NCBI GenBank assembly: GCA_934318045.1
Contig: CAKREY010000002.1
Span: 1-64,000 of the forward strand
Direction of reading: 5' to 3'
DNA from: Coprococcus_C sp934318045
Lineage (GTDB): Bacteria > Bacillota > Clostridia > Lachnospirales > Lachnospiraceae
DNA length: 64,000 nucleotides
Shown: piece after piece, positions 44,285 to 53,071 of the stretch
Numbering within the stretch: position 1 is the stretch's first letter
Layout of the letters: each line of letters opens with the position of its first letter
Translations under genes and position numbers: made by a program
The notes under the pieces: generated by a model
What the model was told of the DNA's origin: nothing
The model's input: the letters and a program-made list of their open reading frames with translations, nothing else
The model's database searches: none

Positions 44285-45205
44285 TTACTTTATTGTTTTA
44301 GAATCAAAATATAATGTATAGTCGATCTCATGTGGCGTACTCATCGCAGTCGTATCCGCAGAGATTGGCATATTATAATCAAATCCGGTAACCGGAATCT
44401 CAAATGTAGAATTTCCTTCCGTATTGACCGGCAGATACTTCTCCTCACCGACAATCACATAATCATAGTTTGAAGAACTCATGATAATCGTTGCAGTCGC
44501 GATTCCATTTTCCACCTTGATTTTCGTAGGGCTTTCCACCGTAGCACGGCCGGAGCCTCCGGACAGGGTTACCTCAACCGTATATTCACCATCGGCGATT
44601 CCTAAATCCCCTGCCGTTTTCATCGACGGATTATCTATGGCATCAGCCGGAAGTGAATCGGAACGGAACACCAGCGTCCGCTCATACCATTTTTCTTTTT
44701 TGTTGCTGAATGCGGCACAAGCAATACCCTCATCCAGTGCATCTACAGGAACTGTAAATGTATGTGCGCCATCTGCATCCTCTACATATGGAATATACTC
44801 TGACTCATCTACAGCAACTGCCTCTTCCCCGGTACCCATATACAGATACCGATAGCCTTTTCCACCCATTGTCATAATGGCGGTCATCTTGCCGTCTGCT
44901 ACCGTGAGCTTGCAGGCAGTAATGTTGAACATTGAAGAGCTTGAATCAACCTCGATGTCATATTCACCATCTGCGACATTCTCTGCTGGAATCGGAACCA
45001 TCCAATCCTCTACCACGTCACTTGCCGATGCCAGATCCGAACCGGTTGCAATCTGTGCATCTGGTGTAGCCACCTGCTCTGTTGTCACGGCTTCCGTCGT
45101 AGCCACGGCAGTTGTCTCCTGTGTTGTTGTATCATTTTTTCCGCATCCTGCAAGCAGGCAGGCAAGTACCACGCCCGCTGCAAGACTTACATTCCATTTC
45201 TTCAC
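44285..45205 (-). CDS. Surface lipoprotein with two related beta domains
   Basis: A 306-residue lipoprotein: signal peptide with lipobox LLAGC (Cys about 21), a Thr/Ala/Val-rich linker (about 25-65), then two similar domains. Domain 1 (about 75-180) has DGEYDIEVDSSSSMFNI, KLTVADGKMTAIMTM, and YIPYVEDADGAHTFTVPV. Domain 2 (about 200-305) has DGEYTVEVTLSGGSG, KIKVENGIATATIIM, YLPVNTEGNSTFEIPV. The shape (paired DGEY... strands) recalls NEAT-like heme-binding or FMN-binding-like surface modules, but no certain family was recognised. It sits between the lipoprotein cobaltochelatase and the transporter's binding protein, so a tetrapyrrole-capture role at the cell surface is inferred. Confidence 0.75.
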   Translation of the reverse strand: MKKWNVSLAAGVVLACLLAGCGKNDTTTQETTAVATTEAVTTEQVATPDAQIATGSDLASASDVVEDWMVPIPAENVADGEYDIEVDSSSSMFNITACKLTVADGKMTAIMTMGGKGYRYLYMGTGEEAVAVDESEYIPYVEDADGAHTFTVPVDALDEGIACAAFSNKKEKWYERTLVFRSDSLPADAIDNPSMKTAGDLGIADGEYTVEVTLSGGSGRATVESPTKIKVENGIATATIIMSSSNYDYVIVGEEKYLPVNTEGNSTFEIPVTGFDYNMPISADTTAMSTPHEIDYTLYFDSKTIK

Positions 45206-45229
45206 GATTCATTCCTCGCGTTTATTCTA

Positions 45230-46273
45230 TTATTTGTTTAATTTGTCAATAGCTGCCTGTGCATGCTTTACAAAGATATCCTGAATTGCCGGAAGCTCAC
45301 CAAGACCACGAACGAGACATGTTACATCATAACCTGCATCCTCGAAGGTCGTCTTCCAGGAACCTTCCTCATCACCAGCCATATCGTTGTTTGCATGGTC
45401 ACCGGCTACGATCATCAATGGCTCAAGAACAACCTTCTTGTAATCGCCTGCCTGTACCTTCGCAAGTACATCATCCACAGAAGGAGTTGCCTCAACCGTA
45501 CCTACGAAATAGTTTTCAAAGCCGGCGTCTGTCAGCTTATCCTGCATCTTCTGGTATACTTCGTTGCTGTCTGCCTCTGTACCATGTCCCATGAAGCAGA
45601 TGGCTGTCTCGCCATCATCATACTCAGCTGTTGCATCTGTGATAGCCTTCACAACTTCATCGAAATCCTCATCACTTGTAAGAAGCGGATCACCGATTAC
45701 AACCTGATCAAATGCATCTGCATAATCGCCAACTTCATTTACAACATCTGTATATTCCAGACCATTCATCAGATGTGTCGGCTGGATTACAAGATTCTTG
45801 ACTCCGTTATCAACCGCACGGTCAAGTGCCTCTGTCATATTATCAATAGCAATGCCATCCCTGCTCTTTACATGATCAATGATGATCTGGCTTGTAAATC
45901 CTCTTCTGACAGAATAATCTTTACCGAATTCTTCATCAAGCTTATCCTCGATTGCGCCGATCGTCAAACGACGGCTGTCGTTAAAGCTTGTACCAAAGCT
46001 TACAACGAGCAGTTCATTGTCGCCAATTTCATCCTGATTACGAACGTTATCCAATGATGCATCTCCTGTCTCATAATTCTCATCATCCTCTGCCTCAGAT
46101 GCAGTTGCATCTGCAACCGTTGCCTCTGTTGTCGTTGCAGCTTCTGTAGTTGCCTCTGTGGTTGCTTCCGTCGTTACCTCAGTTGTCTCTGTCTTCTTGT
46201 CTCCACATCCTGCAAGCAGAGTTGCTGCCATACATGCTGTAAGAAGTGCTGCGCTTAATTTCGATTTCTTCAT
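45230..46273 (-). CDS. cbiK: Sirohydrochlorin cobaltochelatase CbiK-like, predicted lipoprotein
   Basis: A 347-residue class II chelatase, about 80 residues longer than cytosolic CbiK. The CbiK core starts near 75: ELLVVSFGTSFNDSRR, IQPTHLMNGLEY with the first metal-binding His, ICFMGHGTEADSNEVY with the second, and PLMIVAGDHANNDMAGDEEGSW with a third. It inserts Co2+ (or Fe2+ or Ni2+) into a sirohydrochlorin-type tetrapyrrole. The extra N-terminus is a lipoprotein signal (KLSAALLTACMAATLLAGC, Cys about 22) and a Thr/Glu-rich linker (about 27-60), so the enzyme should act outside the membrane. First gene under the cobalamin riboswitch, with transporter genes behind it. Confidence 0.9.
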   Translation of the reverse strand: MKKSKLSAALLTACMAATLLAGCGDKKTETTEVTTEATTEATTEAATTTEATVADATASEAEDDENYETGDASLDNVRNQDEIGDNELLVVSFGTSFNDSRRLTIGAIEDKLDEEFGKDYSVRRGFTSQIIIDHVKSRDGIAIDNMTEALDRAVDNGVKNLVIQPTHLMNGLEYTDVVNEVGDYADAFDQVVIGDPLLTSDEDFDEVVKAITDATAEYDDGETAICFMGHGTEADSNEVYQKMQDKLTDAGFENYFVGTVEATPSVDDVLAKVQAGDYKKVVLEPLMIVAGDHANNDMAGDEEGSWKTTFEDAGYDVTCLVRGLGELPAIQDIFVKHAQAAIDKLNK

Positions 46274-46339
46274 TTTCTGTACCTCTTTCCTTTTTGTTTT
46301 TTATCCAGTCACTTGTTAAGAATCAATTCAGACGCACAG

Positions 46340-46372
46340 AAAAAAGCCGCCAGCGAAATCACAAACTGACGG
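46340..46372 (-). terminator. Expression-platform terminator of the cobalamin riboswitch
   Basis: Minus-strand stem CCGTCAG (46372-46366) with CTGGCGG (46353-46347), one T-G wobble, then a T-run (46345-46340). It lies about 70 bases before cbiK and downstream of the aptamer, where a ligand-controlled terminator is expected. Confidence 0.75.
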
Positions 46373-46439
46373 AGTAACAGGCCATAGAACTTAATCTACA
46401 ACGGTACGACCAATTACTCGTGATCTGGAAATCCTTCCT

Positions 46440-46640
46440 GTACCAATACACGGCAGGTTTCCTGACTTACCGATCCTCATACACATTCCCCTTCCCAGCC
46501 TTGCGGCCAGTGGTTATCTTCCGATATCGAATGTATACTCCCGGCTTACAGTGACGAGATCGTGCAGGACTTCCACCTGCTTCCCTTTTAACACATGTCT
46601 GCTTTTCAAAAACAAAAAAGCTCCACGGCACCGTATATTA
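46440..46640 (-). promoter_or_regulatory. Cobalamin (B12) riboswitch
   Basis: On the minus strand the conserved parts appear in order. GGTGCC (46632-46627) opens the aptamer. AAAGGGAAGCAGGTGGAAGT covers the next block near 46587-46568. CACTGTAAGCCGGGAG lies near 46553-46538. GCCACTGGCCGCAAGGCTGGGAA spans about 46511-46490. The B12 box AAGTCAGGAAACCTGCC is at 46468-46452. An intrinsic terminator follows at 46340-46372. Binding of adenosyl- or other cobalamin should lower expression of cbiK and the importer. Confidence 0.95.
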
Positions 46641-46736
46641 TGAATTCAATTCGTCGCAATAATAACACACGCACACGAAATGTACAAGTACAAATTTCAT
46701 GTGCGTGATATATTTAAACTATACTATTCCTATCTT

Positions 46737-49700
46737 TTAACTATTTTCGATCAGATCCTGCAGCCGTTTCTCATAGACATAGCAGTGTCCATGCGCCTCG
46801 ATTGCCTTCTCATAGGCTTCAATGGCCATCTTCCGCTCTCCCATTACCTCATACAGGATTCCAAGCTCATAATAGCCCTCCTCACAGCCATGGTATCCAC
46901 AGCTTGAACAAAGCTTCATCGTAACTGCCTGTTTCAAATATTTCTCTGCATCTGCATAATCACCGATCACCCGGCAGTATCTTGCAAGCTTGATATAATC
47001 GCGCGGTGCCTTCCGGTCTTCCTCCGGTATCACTGCCTTGCTTAAATACTCTGCATACTCGGACTTAATCTCCCCATCCCGCAGATAGAGTGCTTCCAGC
47101 AGCTCCCCATAATAATTGATGGTTTTATTTAAGTTAACCGCCTTTTTGTATGCATCGACCGCTTCCGCATATCTGCCACTCATGATAAGCACTCTGCCGT
47201 ACTTGCTGTAGATGCTCGTATTATCCGGCTTTAACTTTATACCGAGCTGATACATCTGATCCATCATCAGCGTATCGTCCTCTTCCCCGGCAAGCTCCAT
47301 CAGAAGACTCGCGCAGTCAAACCGCAGGTTTTCATCCGCGCCTTCCTCCGCATAGCGTTCCAGCAACTGCTCTGCCTCCGGATAGCGGTCTGCTCGTGTG
47401 AGTGCGAGACCTGCCTCGATACGAAGCTGCGGATCCATATCATCTCCGTATTTATAAATCGCATCCAACAGGATCTGGCAACCTTCTGTAATCCGGTTCA
47501 GGCAGAGCAAAACACGGGATTTGAAGCGGATGACCTCTGTTTTCCTCTGAATATCCCGGTCTGATTGCTCCGGTGCGATTGCCAGTGCCTGATTGAAATT
47601 TTCTAACGCATTCCCGTAATCCCGTCGCTCCCAGTAGATAAATCCAAGATTCGTATAATATGCCCTATGTGGACGTACCTTAATCTGATCCTCATACGCC
47701 TTGATTGCCAGCTCTGTCTCATGGACCTTCCGGTACATATATCCCAGATATCCAAATACATCCGGGTTCTTCGGATTGATAGACACAACTTTGTTATACA
47801 TTGCGATTGAATCCTCATTCCGGTTTGCTTCATCATAGAGATCTGCCAGCTCCAACAACAGATCTTCATAATTTGGCAGATCGGATTCATCCGCCTTATA
47901 ATTTGCTTCTACTTTCTCTAAAAGCTTCAACGCTTCCTCCGGTTTTTCCTGTGCCCGAAGGTTTAACGCTTCATAATAATCCATCGCATCACTCTCCGGA
48001 CGGAACTCCCGGTACTGCGTCATCACATGTTCGGCATCCTCATACTGTTCTGCCTGCTGGAAGGTCAGTATCTCCTGTATATACGGCTCCACACCATATG
48101 GATAGATTCGTATTGCCTTTTCTGCCGAGTAGATACATTCCTGCAGGTAATCTAACATATAACAGCATTTTGCCCGGTAGCAATGTGCCCAGTATTCGTC
48201 CTCGTAAACCATAGATTCATAATCAATATGCTCTAACATCGCATCGCACGCCTTCATGCAGTTTCCATACTCCCGCAGTTCATAGAGAATCCGGAGATTC
48301 AAGATGAGTCCGGTAATCTGTTCTTCATGCTCCGTCTCGACCGGAAGCTGTATATATTTCTTCGCTTTCTCGTACTCTTTCAGGTTATAGTAACAGTTTG
48401 CGATCAGCGTATGTGCATACGGATACCGTTTTCTGCGCTTGTTCTGTTCCTCCGTATAACCGCCTTCTTTCGGCTGTATATCTTCGATTGCCTTCTTCCA
48501 TTTTAAGAACAACGGAAGTGCCTTCTCCGTCTGTCCGGTTGCCAGAAAACATCTGCCCTTCGCATTACAATATGTGAAGATCTCATCACCCTCCGGCTCA
48601 AATGTATCGAATATCTCGAGCGCTTCCGGTTCCCGCTGATTCTGATAATAGCACCATGCCAGATCTAACTTCTTCTGATGATCTTCCGGATTTTCTATCA
48701 CATCCTGCTTCCATTTGTCGATGATTGCTTCATTTACCTGCTGCAGCCGGGTAAGGTACGCCATATCCCCATAATTGTTGTGCATTAGCTCCTCGAAGAT
48801 ATCCTTTGCTTTCTCCAGGTCCCCCATCGCATAATAAATATCTCCTAAGCAATACTGCGCGTCTTCATAATCCGGATTCTCCGCAAGGATTTCTTCTGCG
48901 GCCTGCTTCGCCTCCTCATATCGTTCCAGGCGGTACAACATCTCGCTCTTGATAAACTGCGTCATCTCGTCCTTCGGATACCGCACAAGGCTCGCATTGA
49001 TCCTGCTTAAAAGTGCCTCATATACAGCCTCTGCTTCCGCTCTTGGCAGTGGCTGTTCCGCATCCTTTTCCTGCAAACGCGTATCCTTCATCTGCACATA
49101 GATCTCCAGCACGTCGCCATGTGGATGTGTAAGCGGCAATCTTTTCAGACGTTCTAATTCCTTGTGGAGTGCAGCCCGGTTCTCCGGCGTCGGCTCATCC
49201 TGCTTGTCCATCCGCTCAATCTTCAGATACTGCTCAATATAGTCATCGGCATATGTATAATCTCCGGTCAGATATTCATAAGCAAAGCTGTCCTGTTTCC
49301 GCGCCGCTACCCCAAGAATATAGGAAATATAATCCTCCGGGAATTTCACCAGCAGGTCTTCTTTGCGCAGGGCGATATCAAACCGGTCCACAATCTCACG
49401 AAAAACCGCATCCGGCATCCGGTAATGATCCATCAGGAATACAAGCAGCTCCTCTAATGCTTCTGCCTCTGTGTCAAGCGATACAAATGCATCCTCACGA
49501 AGCAGCTCTCTCCACGCATCCACACGGATACGGTTCGGATAATCATTGTATAGTTGTTCTAATTTATCGGTAAGCTCCGTCCGTGGCGGCTGTAACCCTT
49601 CTGAATCTTCGGCATCCCTATCATCCGGCAATGTTTCCTGCCTGTCACAGCTTGCAATCGCCTCCTCGTAGGCATTCCGAAGCTCCATGAAACCATCTGC

Positions 49701-49802
49701 ATTCTCCTCCGGATTCACAGATTTTAACTGCTCGCGATATGCCTGCTTGATCGCACCTTTATCATCTGTCTGCCCGATTCCAAGTATCGTCCATATGTTC
49801 AT
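46737..49802 (-). CDS. Large TPR protein with N-terminal degenerate J-like domain
   Basis: A 1021-residue soluble protein. The first 60 residues resemble a J domain (MNIWTILGIGQTDD, AIKQAYREQLKSVNPEENADGFMELRNAYEEAI), but the HPD tripeptide is absent (VNPEEN stands in its place), so stimulation of DnaK ATPase is doubtful. The rest is about twenty tetratricopeptide-type helical pairs, many with clear A-x3-Y patterns (for example AQYCLGDIYYAMGDLEKAKDI and DVFGYLGYMYRKVHETELAIKAYE). Probably a protein-binding scaffold. The frame continues upstream, but ATG 49802 begins the J-like domain, after a GGGG-rich site. Upstream lie two identical palindromes (49848-49911). No chaperone gene nearby. Confidence 0.85.
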   Translation of the reverse strand: MNIWTILGIGQTDDKGAIKQAYREQLKSVNPEENADGFMELRNAYEEAIASCDRQETLPDDRDAEDSEGLQPPRTELTDKLEQLYNDYPNRIRVDAWRELLREDAFVSLDTEAEALEELLVFLMDHYRMPDAVFREIVDRFDIALRKEDLLVKFPEDYISYILGVAARKQDSFAYEYLTGDYTYADDYIEQYLKIERMDKQDEPTPENRAALHKELERLKRLPLTHPHGDVLEIYVQMKDTRLQEKDAEQPLPRAEAEAVYEALLSRINASLVRYPKDEMTQFIKSEMLYRLERYEEAKQAAEEILAENPDYEDAQYCLGDIYYAMGDLEKAKDIFEELMHNNYGDMAYLTRLQQVNEAIIDKWKQDVIENPEDHQKKLDLAWCYYQNQREPEALEIFDTFEPEGDEIFTYCNAKGRCFLATGQTEKALPLFLKWKKAIEDIQPKEGGYTEEQNKRRKRYPYAHTLIANCYYNLKEYEKAKKYIQLPVETEHEEQITGLILNLRILYELREYGNCMKACDAMLEHIDYESMVYEDEYWAHCYRAKCCYMLDYLQECIYSAEKAIRIYPYGVEPYIQEILTFQQAEQYEDAEHVMTQYREFRPESDAMDYYEALNLRAQEKPEEALKLLEKVEANYKADESDLPNYEDLLLELADLYDEANRNEDSIAMYNKVVSINPKNPDVFGYLGYMYRKVHETELAIKAYEDQIKVRPHRAYYTNLGFIYWERRDYGNALENFNQALAIAPEQSDRDIQRKTEVIRFKSRVLLCLNRITEGCQILLDAIYKYGDDMDPQLRIEAGLALTRADRYPEAEQLLERYAEEGADENLRFDCASLLMELAGEEDDTLMMDQMYQLGIKLKPDNTSIYSKYGRVLIMSGRYAEAVDAYKKAVNLNKTINYYGELLEALYLRDGEIKSEYAEYLSKAVIPEEDRKAPRDYIKLARYCRVIGDYADAEKYLKQAVTMKLCSSCGYHGCEEGYYELGILYEVMGERKMAIEAYEKAIEAHGHCYVYEKRLQDLIENS

Positions 49803-49847
49803 AACCCCTGCCCTTGTACCTTTCTCGCATTTTATTTTCTTCCAGTT

Positions 49848-49911
49848 TGTGCATAATTTGCACAGACTGATATTCCCACAGAAACAAATAAATTTGTGCA
49901 AAAAATGCACA
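49848..49911 (-). promoter_or_regulatory. Pair of palindromic operator-like sites upstream of the TPR gene
   Basis: Two copies of TGTGCA-N5-TGCACA, at 49848-49864 and 49895-49911, centres 47 bases apart. The second extends to TTGTGCA/TGCACAA. They lie 46-110 bases upstream of the TPR gene start, in a 159-base gap otherwise without features. Identical half-sites and spacers suggest binding by one dimeric regulator; the family is not recognised. Confidence 0.5.
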
Positions 49912-49961
49912 AGTTCATTTTAGCAAATGCCATATAAGAACACAATGATTTCCTACAGATT

Positions 49962-51224
49962 CTATAATTCTGTCAGATTATTTCTCACGCAATTTCTAAG
50001 ATTTGCATACGCCTGTTTTTTCTCCATTGCAAGCCGCTTTTCTTCCTCCGTGCTGGCAGCACTAGCCGCATAGCACCCGGCAAATACACCACTGTCGATA
50101 CACACTTGTACATCTGCACCGAAACACCCGGCAAATGCATATACAGGAACGGAATATAACTTCGCGATCCGCGCTACACCGATTGGTGTCTTCCCCATCA
50201 GCGTCTGCGCATCGAATCTTCCCTCTCCGGTGATAACTGCGTCTGCTGTTTTGATTGCCTGCGCGATCTGTATCTCATCTAATACGATGTCAATGCCCGG
50301 CTTTAAGGCTGCATGTAAGAACATCAGACACGCATACCCTAATCCGCCAGCTGCACCTACACCGGGTGTCATGCGGTTTTTGTCGTGTCTCTGCCTGTCG
50401 TTTTTTTCAACGTTCTTGCCTGCTTCATCATAACCGGTCAGCTGATTTTCCATCAGAGTAGGATTTTTCCGGTACATCTCTTCCACAATATCTGCATACC
50501 GGTTCATCGCCGCATCCATCGCCTGTATCATCTTCGCATCCGCGCCCTTTTGTGGCGCAAAGACGGCACTGCATCCCTGTGCACCGACCAGCGGATTTGT
50601 CACATCGCACGCAATCTGAAATGTACATGAAGCAAGCTCCGGCATTACATCCTCTGTTGTAATCGACCGCACCTGCGCCAGTCCCTCCGCGCCATAACCA
50701 ACTTCTCTTCCTGTCGCATCCAAGAAATGATATCCAAGCGCCTGCAACATTCCAATCCCTGCATCATTTGTCGCACTTCCACCAATTCCAAGGATAAATT
50801 TCCGGCAGCCACATGTAATGGCATCGCGAATCATCTCACCAACCCCATAGGTCGTCGTATGCATCGGATTTCTTCTTTCTTCCGGAACAAGCGGTAATCC
50901 GGCTGCCTGCGCCATCTCCAAAACTGCCGTCTTTTCTCCTGCCTGCTCGTAGATTGTGTACTCCGCTGAAACTTTCGTTCCGACCGGTCCGGTTACAGGG
51001 ATTGCCCGCGTCTGCACATGCTCCTTTCCGAAGGTAAGTGCTTCCACCGTGCCTTCGCCACCGTCAGCAACCGGAAAGATCTGCACATCAACGTCCGGGT
51101 ACTGCTCTAAGATTCCGTCTCGGACTGCATTCCCTGCTTCTAACGACGTAAGACTTCCCTTGAACGAATCCATCGCAACGACGATTTTTTTCTGACTTTT
51201 ACTTTTGTTAAAATGATTTACCAT
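49962..51224 (-). CDS. Glycerate kinase
   Basis: A 420-residue glycerate kinase of the GarK/GlxK family, which phosphorylates D-glycerate with ATP to 2-phosphoglycerate. Motifs: VVAMDSFKGSLTSLEAGNAV, VADGGEGTVEAL, FILGIGGSATNDAGIGMLQALG, ACDVTNPLVGAQGCSAVFAPQKGA and TGEGRFDAQTLMGKTPIGVA. A polar insertion of about 30 residues (about 255-285, rich in Lys, Asn and Arg) precedes PGVGAAGGLGYACL and makes it longer than most relatives. ATG 51224 has GAGGGG nine bases upstream and is preferred to the earlier start. It stands alone, divergent from the small protein at 51336. Confidence 0.94.
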   Translation of the reverse strand: MVNHFNKSKSQKKIVVAMDSFKGSLTSLEAGNAVRDGILEQYPDVDVQIFPVADGGEGTVEALTFGKEHVQTRAIPVTGPVGTKVSAEYTIYEQAGEKTAVLEMAQAAGLPLVPEERRNPMHTTTYGVGEMIRDAITCGCRKFILGIGGSATNDAGIGMLQALGYHFLDATGREVGYGAEGLAQVRSITTEDVMPELASCTFQIACDVTNPLVGAQGCSAVFAPQKGADAKMIQAMDAAMNRYADIVEEMYRKNPTLMENQLTGYDEAGKNVEKNDRQRHDKNRMTPGVGAAGGLGYACLMFLHAALKPGIDIVLDEIQIAQAIKTADAVITGEGRFDAQTLMGKTPIGVARIAKLYSVPVYAFAGCFGADVQVCIDSGVFAGCYAASAASTEEEKRLAMEKKQAYANLRNCVRNNLTEL

Positions 51225-51259
51225 ATTTATTTTCCCCTCTGTCAACTGCAATTACCTAC

Positions 51260-51288
51260 TTCACATTTTATCACATATCTGCTATGAT
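51260..51288 (+). promoter_or_regulatory. Promoter of the 139-residue protein gene
   Basis: -35 TTCACA (51260-51265), 17-base spacer, -10 TATGAT (51283-51288), giving a leader of about 40 bases before ATG 51336. Confidence 0.5.
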
Positions 51289-51335
51289 GAACTACAGATT
51301 TATTGGATGTATTTGTGAGATTGAATGGGACGTAA

Positions 51336-51755
51336 ATGAACTGCAAAAAATCATATCGAGGATTGCTTAATTTCATCATTTCCATCGTAATTCTGTTCTC
51401 TGGTCTGTACTTTAACCAGACGGAAGCGGATGCTTTTTTTGATGCGGCAAAACCTACCGCCCAGTCGACGGTCAGCAGTGTCGAGCTTCCAATCTCTGCG
51501 AATACACAGATCAATACAAGCGAGCTTCTCCTTGCTTCGAGAACCTCTTATATAAAAGAAGTAAAACAGGGACCTGCACAGACAGAAACATCTGTCCGTT
51601 TTATCGCAGCACTTCCAGATACACGGGAGCTTTCAGTCTCCCACTATGCTATTTTTTCAGAGCCGATTCTGTCGAAAACAATTATCAGTCAACAGAAGAT
51701 CCTATGCTATATCCACGCACAGGATGGAAAAAAATCCTACTATTTTTCAGTTTAA
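51336..51755 (+). CDS. Exported or anchored hypothetical protein (139 residues)
   Basis: Unrecognised. A basic start (NCKKSYRG) is followed by a hydrophobic helix (about 9-26, LLNFIISIVILFSGLYF), with possible signal cleavage near TEADAFF. The remaining 110 residues are polar with predicted beta strands and no Cys apart from one near the end. The ribosome site (GGGACG) is weak, but the promoter at 51260-51288 and the terminator at 51994-52021 frame it and the next small gene as a two-gene unit. Function unknown; surface location inferred. Confidence 0.6.
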   Translation: MNCKKSYRGLLNFIISIVILFSGLYFNQTEADAFFDAAKPTAQSTVSSVELPISANTQINTSELLLASRTSYIKEVKQGPAQTETSVRFIAALPDTRELSVSHYAIFSEPILSKTIISQQKILCYIHAQDGKKSYYFSV

Positions 51756-51833
51756 TCGCGACTAAAAGCGGGACTATGGATGCACATAGTTTTCTTTGCG
51801 TACTTAAAAATTGAAAAATGGAGGACTAAATCT

Positions 51834-51980
51834 ATGTTTATGAATATTCTTGTTGGTATTATGGCTGCAATTGCAATTCTTGCCGGAGTCTGGGGATTTT
51901 TTGTGGATCACCGAAAGGATAAAAACCATACAGACGAAACATTCGCTGCAGGCAACGCAGATACAAGCAGTAAAAACTAA
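51834..51980 (+). CDS. Small single-helix membrane protein (48 residues)
   Basis: The frame opens at 51780, but the good start is ATG 51834, with GGAGG nine bases upstream. The product has one helix (about 4-23, ILVGIMAAIAILAGVWGFF) and a charged tail DHRKDKNHTDETF followed by AGNADTSSKN. No family recognised. It is followed by a strong terminator. Possibly transcribed with the 139-residue gene upstream. Confidence 0.65.
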   Translation: MFMNILVGIMAAIAILAGVWGFFVDHRKDKNHTDETFAAGNADTSSKN

Positions 51981-51993
51981 ACAAAGTAACACG

Positions 51994-52025
51994 AAATGCC
52001 GGGACAGACATCCCGGCATTTTCTT
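51994..52025 (+). terminator. Intrinsic terminator after the small membrane gene
   Basis: Perfect 11-bp stem AAATGCCGGGA (51994-52004) with TCCCGGCATTT (52011-52021), six-base loop, then TTCTTCT. Confidence 0.85.
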
Positions 52026-52108
52026 CTAAGATAAGTATTTCTTTATTGCTGTCAGATATGTCTGAGCCAGATGACTCAGCATTTTCTTAACTGTTGTAAT
52101 GTCATCGT

Positions 52109-53017
52109 TTACTCCCCTTTCTCTTCCTCCACTGCCTGCAATATCATGTTCTTAAGCTGTCTTGCGGCAGCGCTGAGTGGATGCTGGTTATCCAATACCA
52201 TACAGATATCCCGTTTCGGAATTTCTTCTTTTAACGGAATCTGCACGATTTCTCTTTCCATTATAAATTTCCTTGCCATCGCTTTTGGAACGAATGCAAG
52301 TCCAAGCTCATGCCGCACCAGTGGCAGGATCTGATCGGTCGTTGCAACCTCCGTATCCGGGGACAGTTCCAGTCCATATGATAAAAACAACTGATTATAA
52401 AATTGAAATGTCATCGTCTCACGTCCAAGACATATCAGCGGATAATTTTTTAATTCCCACAGCGATATCTCCTGGCTTCCAAGCGCCATGAACGTTCTTC
52501 CTCCGACTAATACCTCCTGAAAAGACTCCAATACAATTTCCTTGAGCGGGGCTTCCACCTCCGCCGGGGTTGACACGACCGCAAAATCAATCATTCCACT
52601 TTTCACTGCCTCAATTGCCTGTGGAGTTGAGTGATTATAGATTTTCAGACGTATACCCGGATATTTCATATGAAACTCTTTCAGCTTATCCAGCAGATAG
52701 ATATTCAAGGCGGTTTCACTCGCGCCGATTGCAATACTTCCATGTGTCAGTCCCGTACTGTCGGCAAGCTCCTCCTCTGCCGCCCATAACTGCAGCATTG
52801 CCGCAGATACATGCGTATACAGACGCTGTCCCTCCGGTGTCAACTGCACGCCACGGTTCGTTCTCACAAACAGTGTACTATGAATCTGCTGTTCTAAGCT
52901 ATTCATCGCACGTGTAATATTCGGCTGGCTGTTTCCTAATACACGCGCTGCCTTTGTAAAATTCTCATATTTAGCCACATAATAAAAGATCTTATAATAC
53001 TCAAAATTTACGTTCAT
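52109..53017 (-). CDS. LysR-type transcriptional regulator
   Basis: A 302-residue LysR regulator. The N-terminal winged helix-turn-helix (about 1-60) has YYKIFYYVAKYENFTKAARVLGNSQPNITRAMNSLEQQI, then LFVRTNRGVQLTPEGQRLY. The effector domain (about 90-295) follows, with GSIAIGASETALNIYLLDKL and the usual two-lobed pattern. ATG 53017 has AAAGGAG four bases upstream. It is divergent from purA, with palindromes at 53029-53063 between them, the classic arrangement for a LysR protein controlling its neighbour and itself. The effector is unknown; a purine-related ligand is only an inference from position. Confidence 0.92.
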   Translation of the reverse strand: MNVNFEYYKIFYYVAKYENFTKAARVLGNSQPNITRAMNSLEQQIHSTLFVRTNRGVQLTPEGQRLYTHVSAAMLQLWAAEEELADSTGLTHGSIAIGASETALNIYLLDKLKEFHMKYPGIRLKIYNHSTPQAIEAVKSGMIDFAVVSTPAEVEAPLKEIVLESFQEVLVGGRTFMALGSQEISLWELKNYPLICLGRETMTFQFYNQLFLSYGLELSPDTEVATTDQILPLVRHELGLAFVPKAMARKFIMEREIVQIPLKEEIPKRDICMVLDNQHPLSAAARQLKNMILQAVEEEKGE

Positions 53018-53028
53018 GCTTCTCCTTT

Positions 53029-53063
53029 TTTGATATATCAAAGTGGTATTTTTAATATATCAA
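53029..53063. promoter_or_regulatory. LysR operator sites between lysR and purA
   Basis: A 14-bp perfect palindrome TTTGATATATCAAA (53029-53042) and a second copy of its half, ATATATCAA (53055-53063), exactly 22 bp after the first (53033-53041), two helical turns. They lie upstream of the purA -35 box and next to the LysR start. Confidence 0.6.
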
Positions 53064-53071
53064 TTATAGTT

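Noticed and set aside
45263..46057. Plus-strand 264-codon frame over cbiK
   Set aside because: Antisense shadow; Cys/Ile-rich composition and no ribosome site; the cbiK frame has all chelatase motifs.
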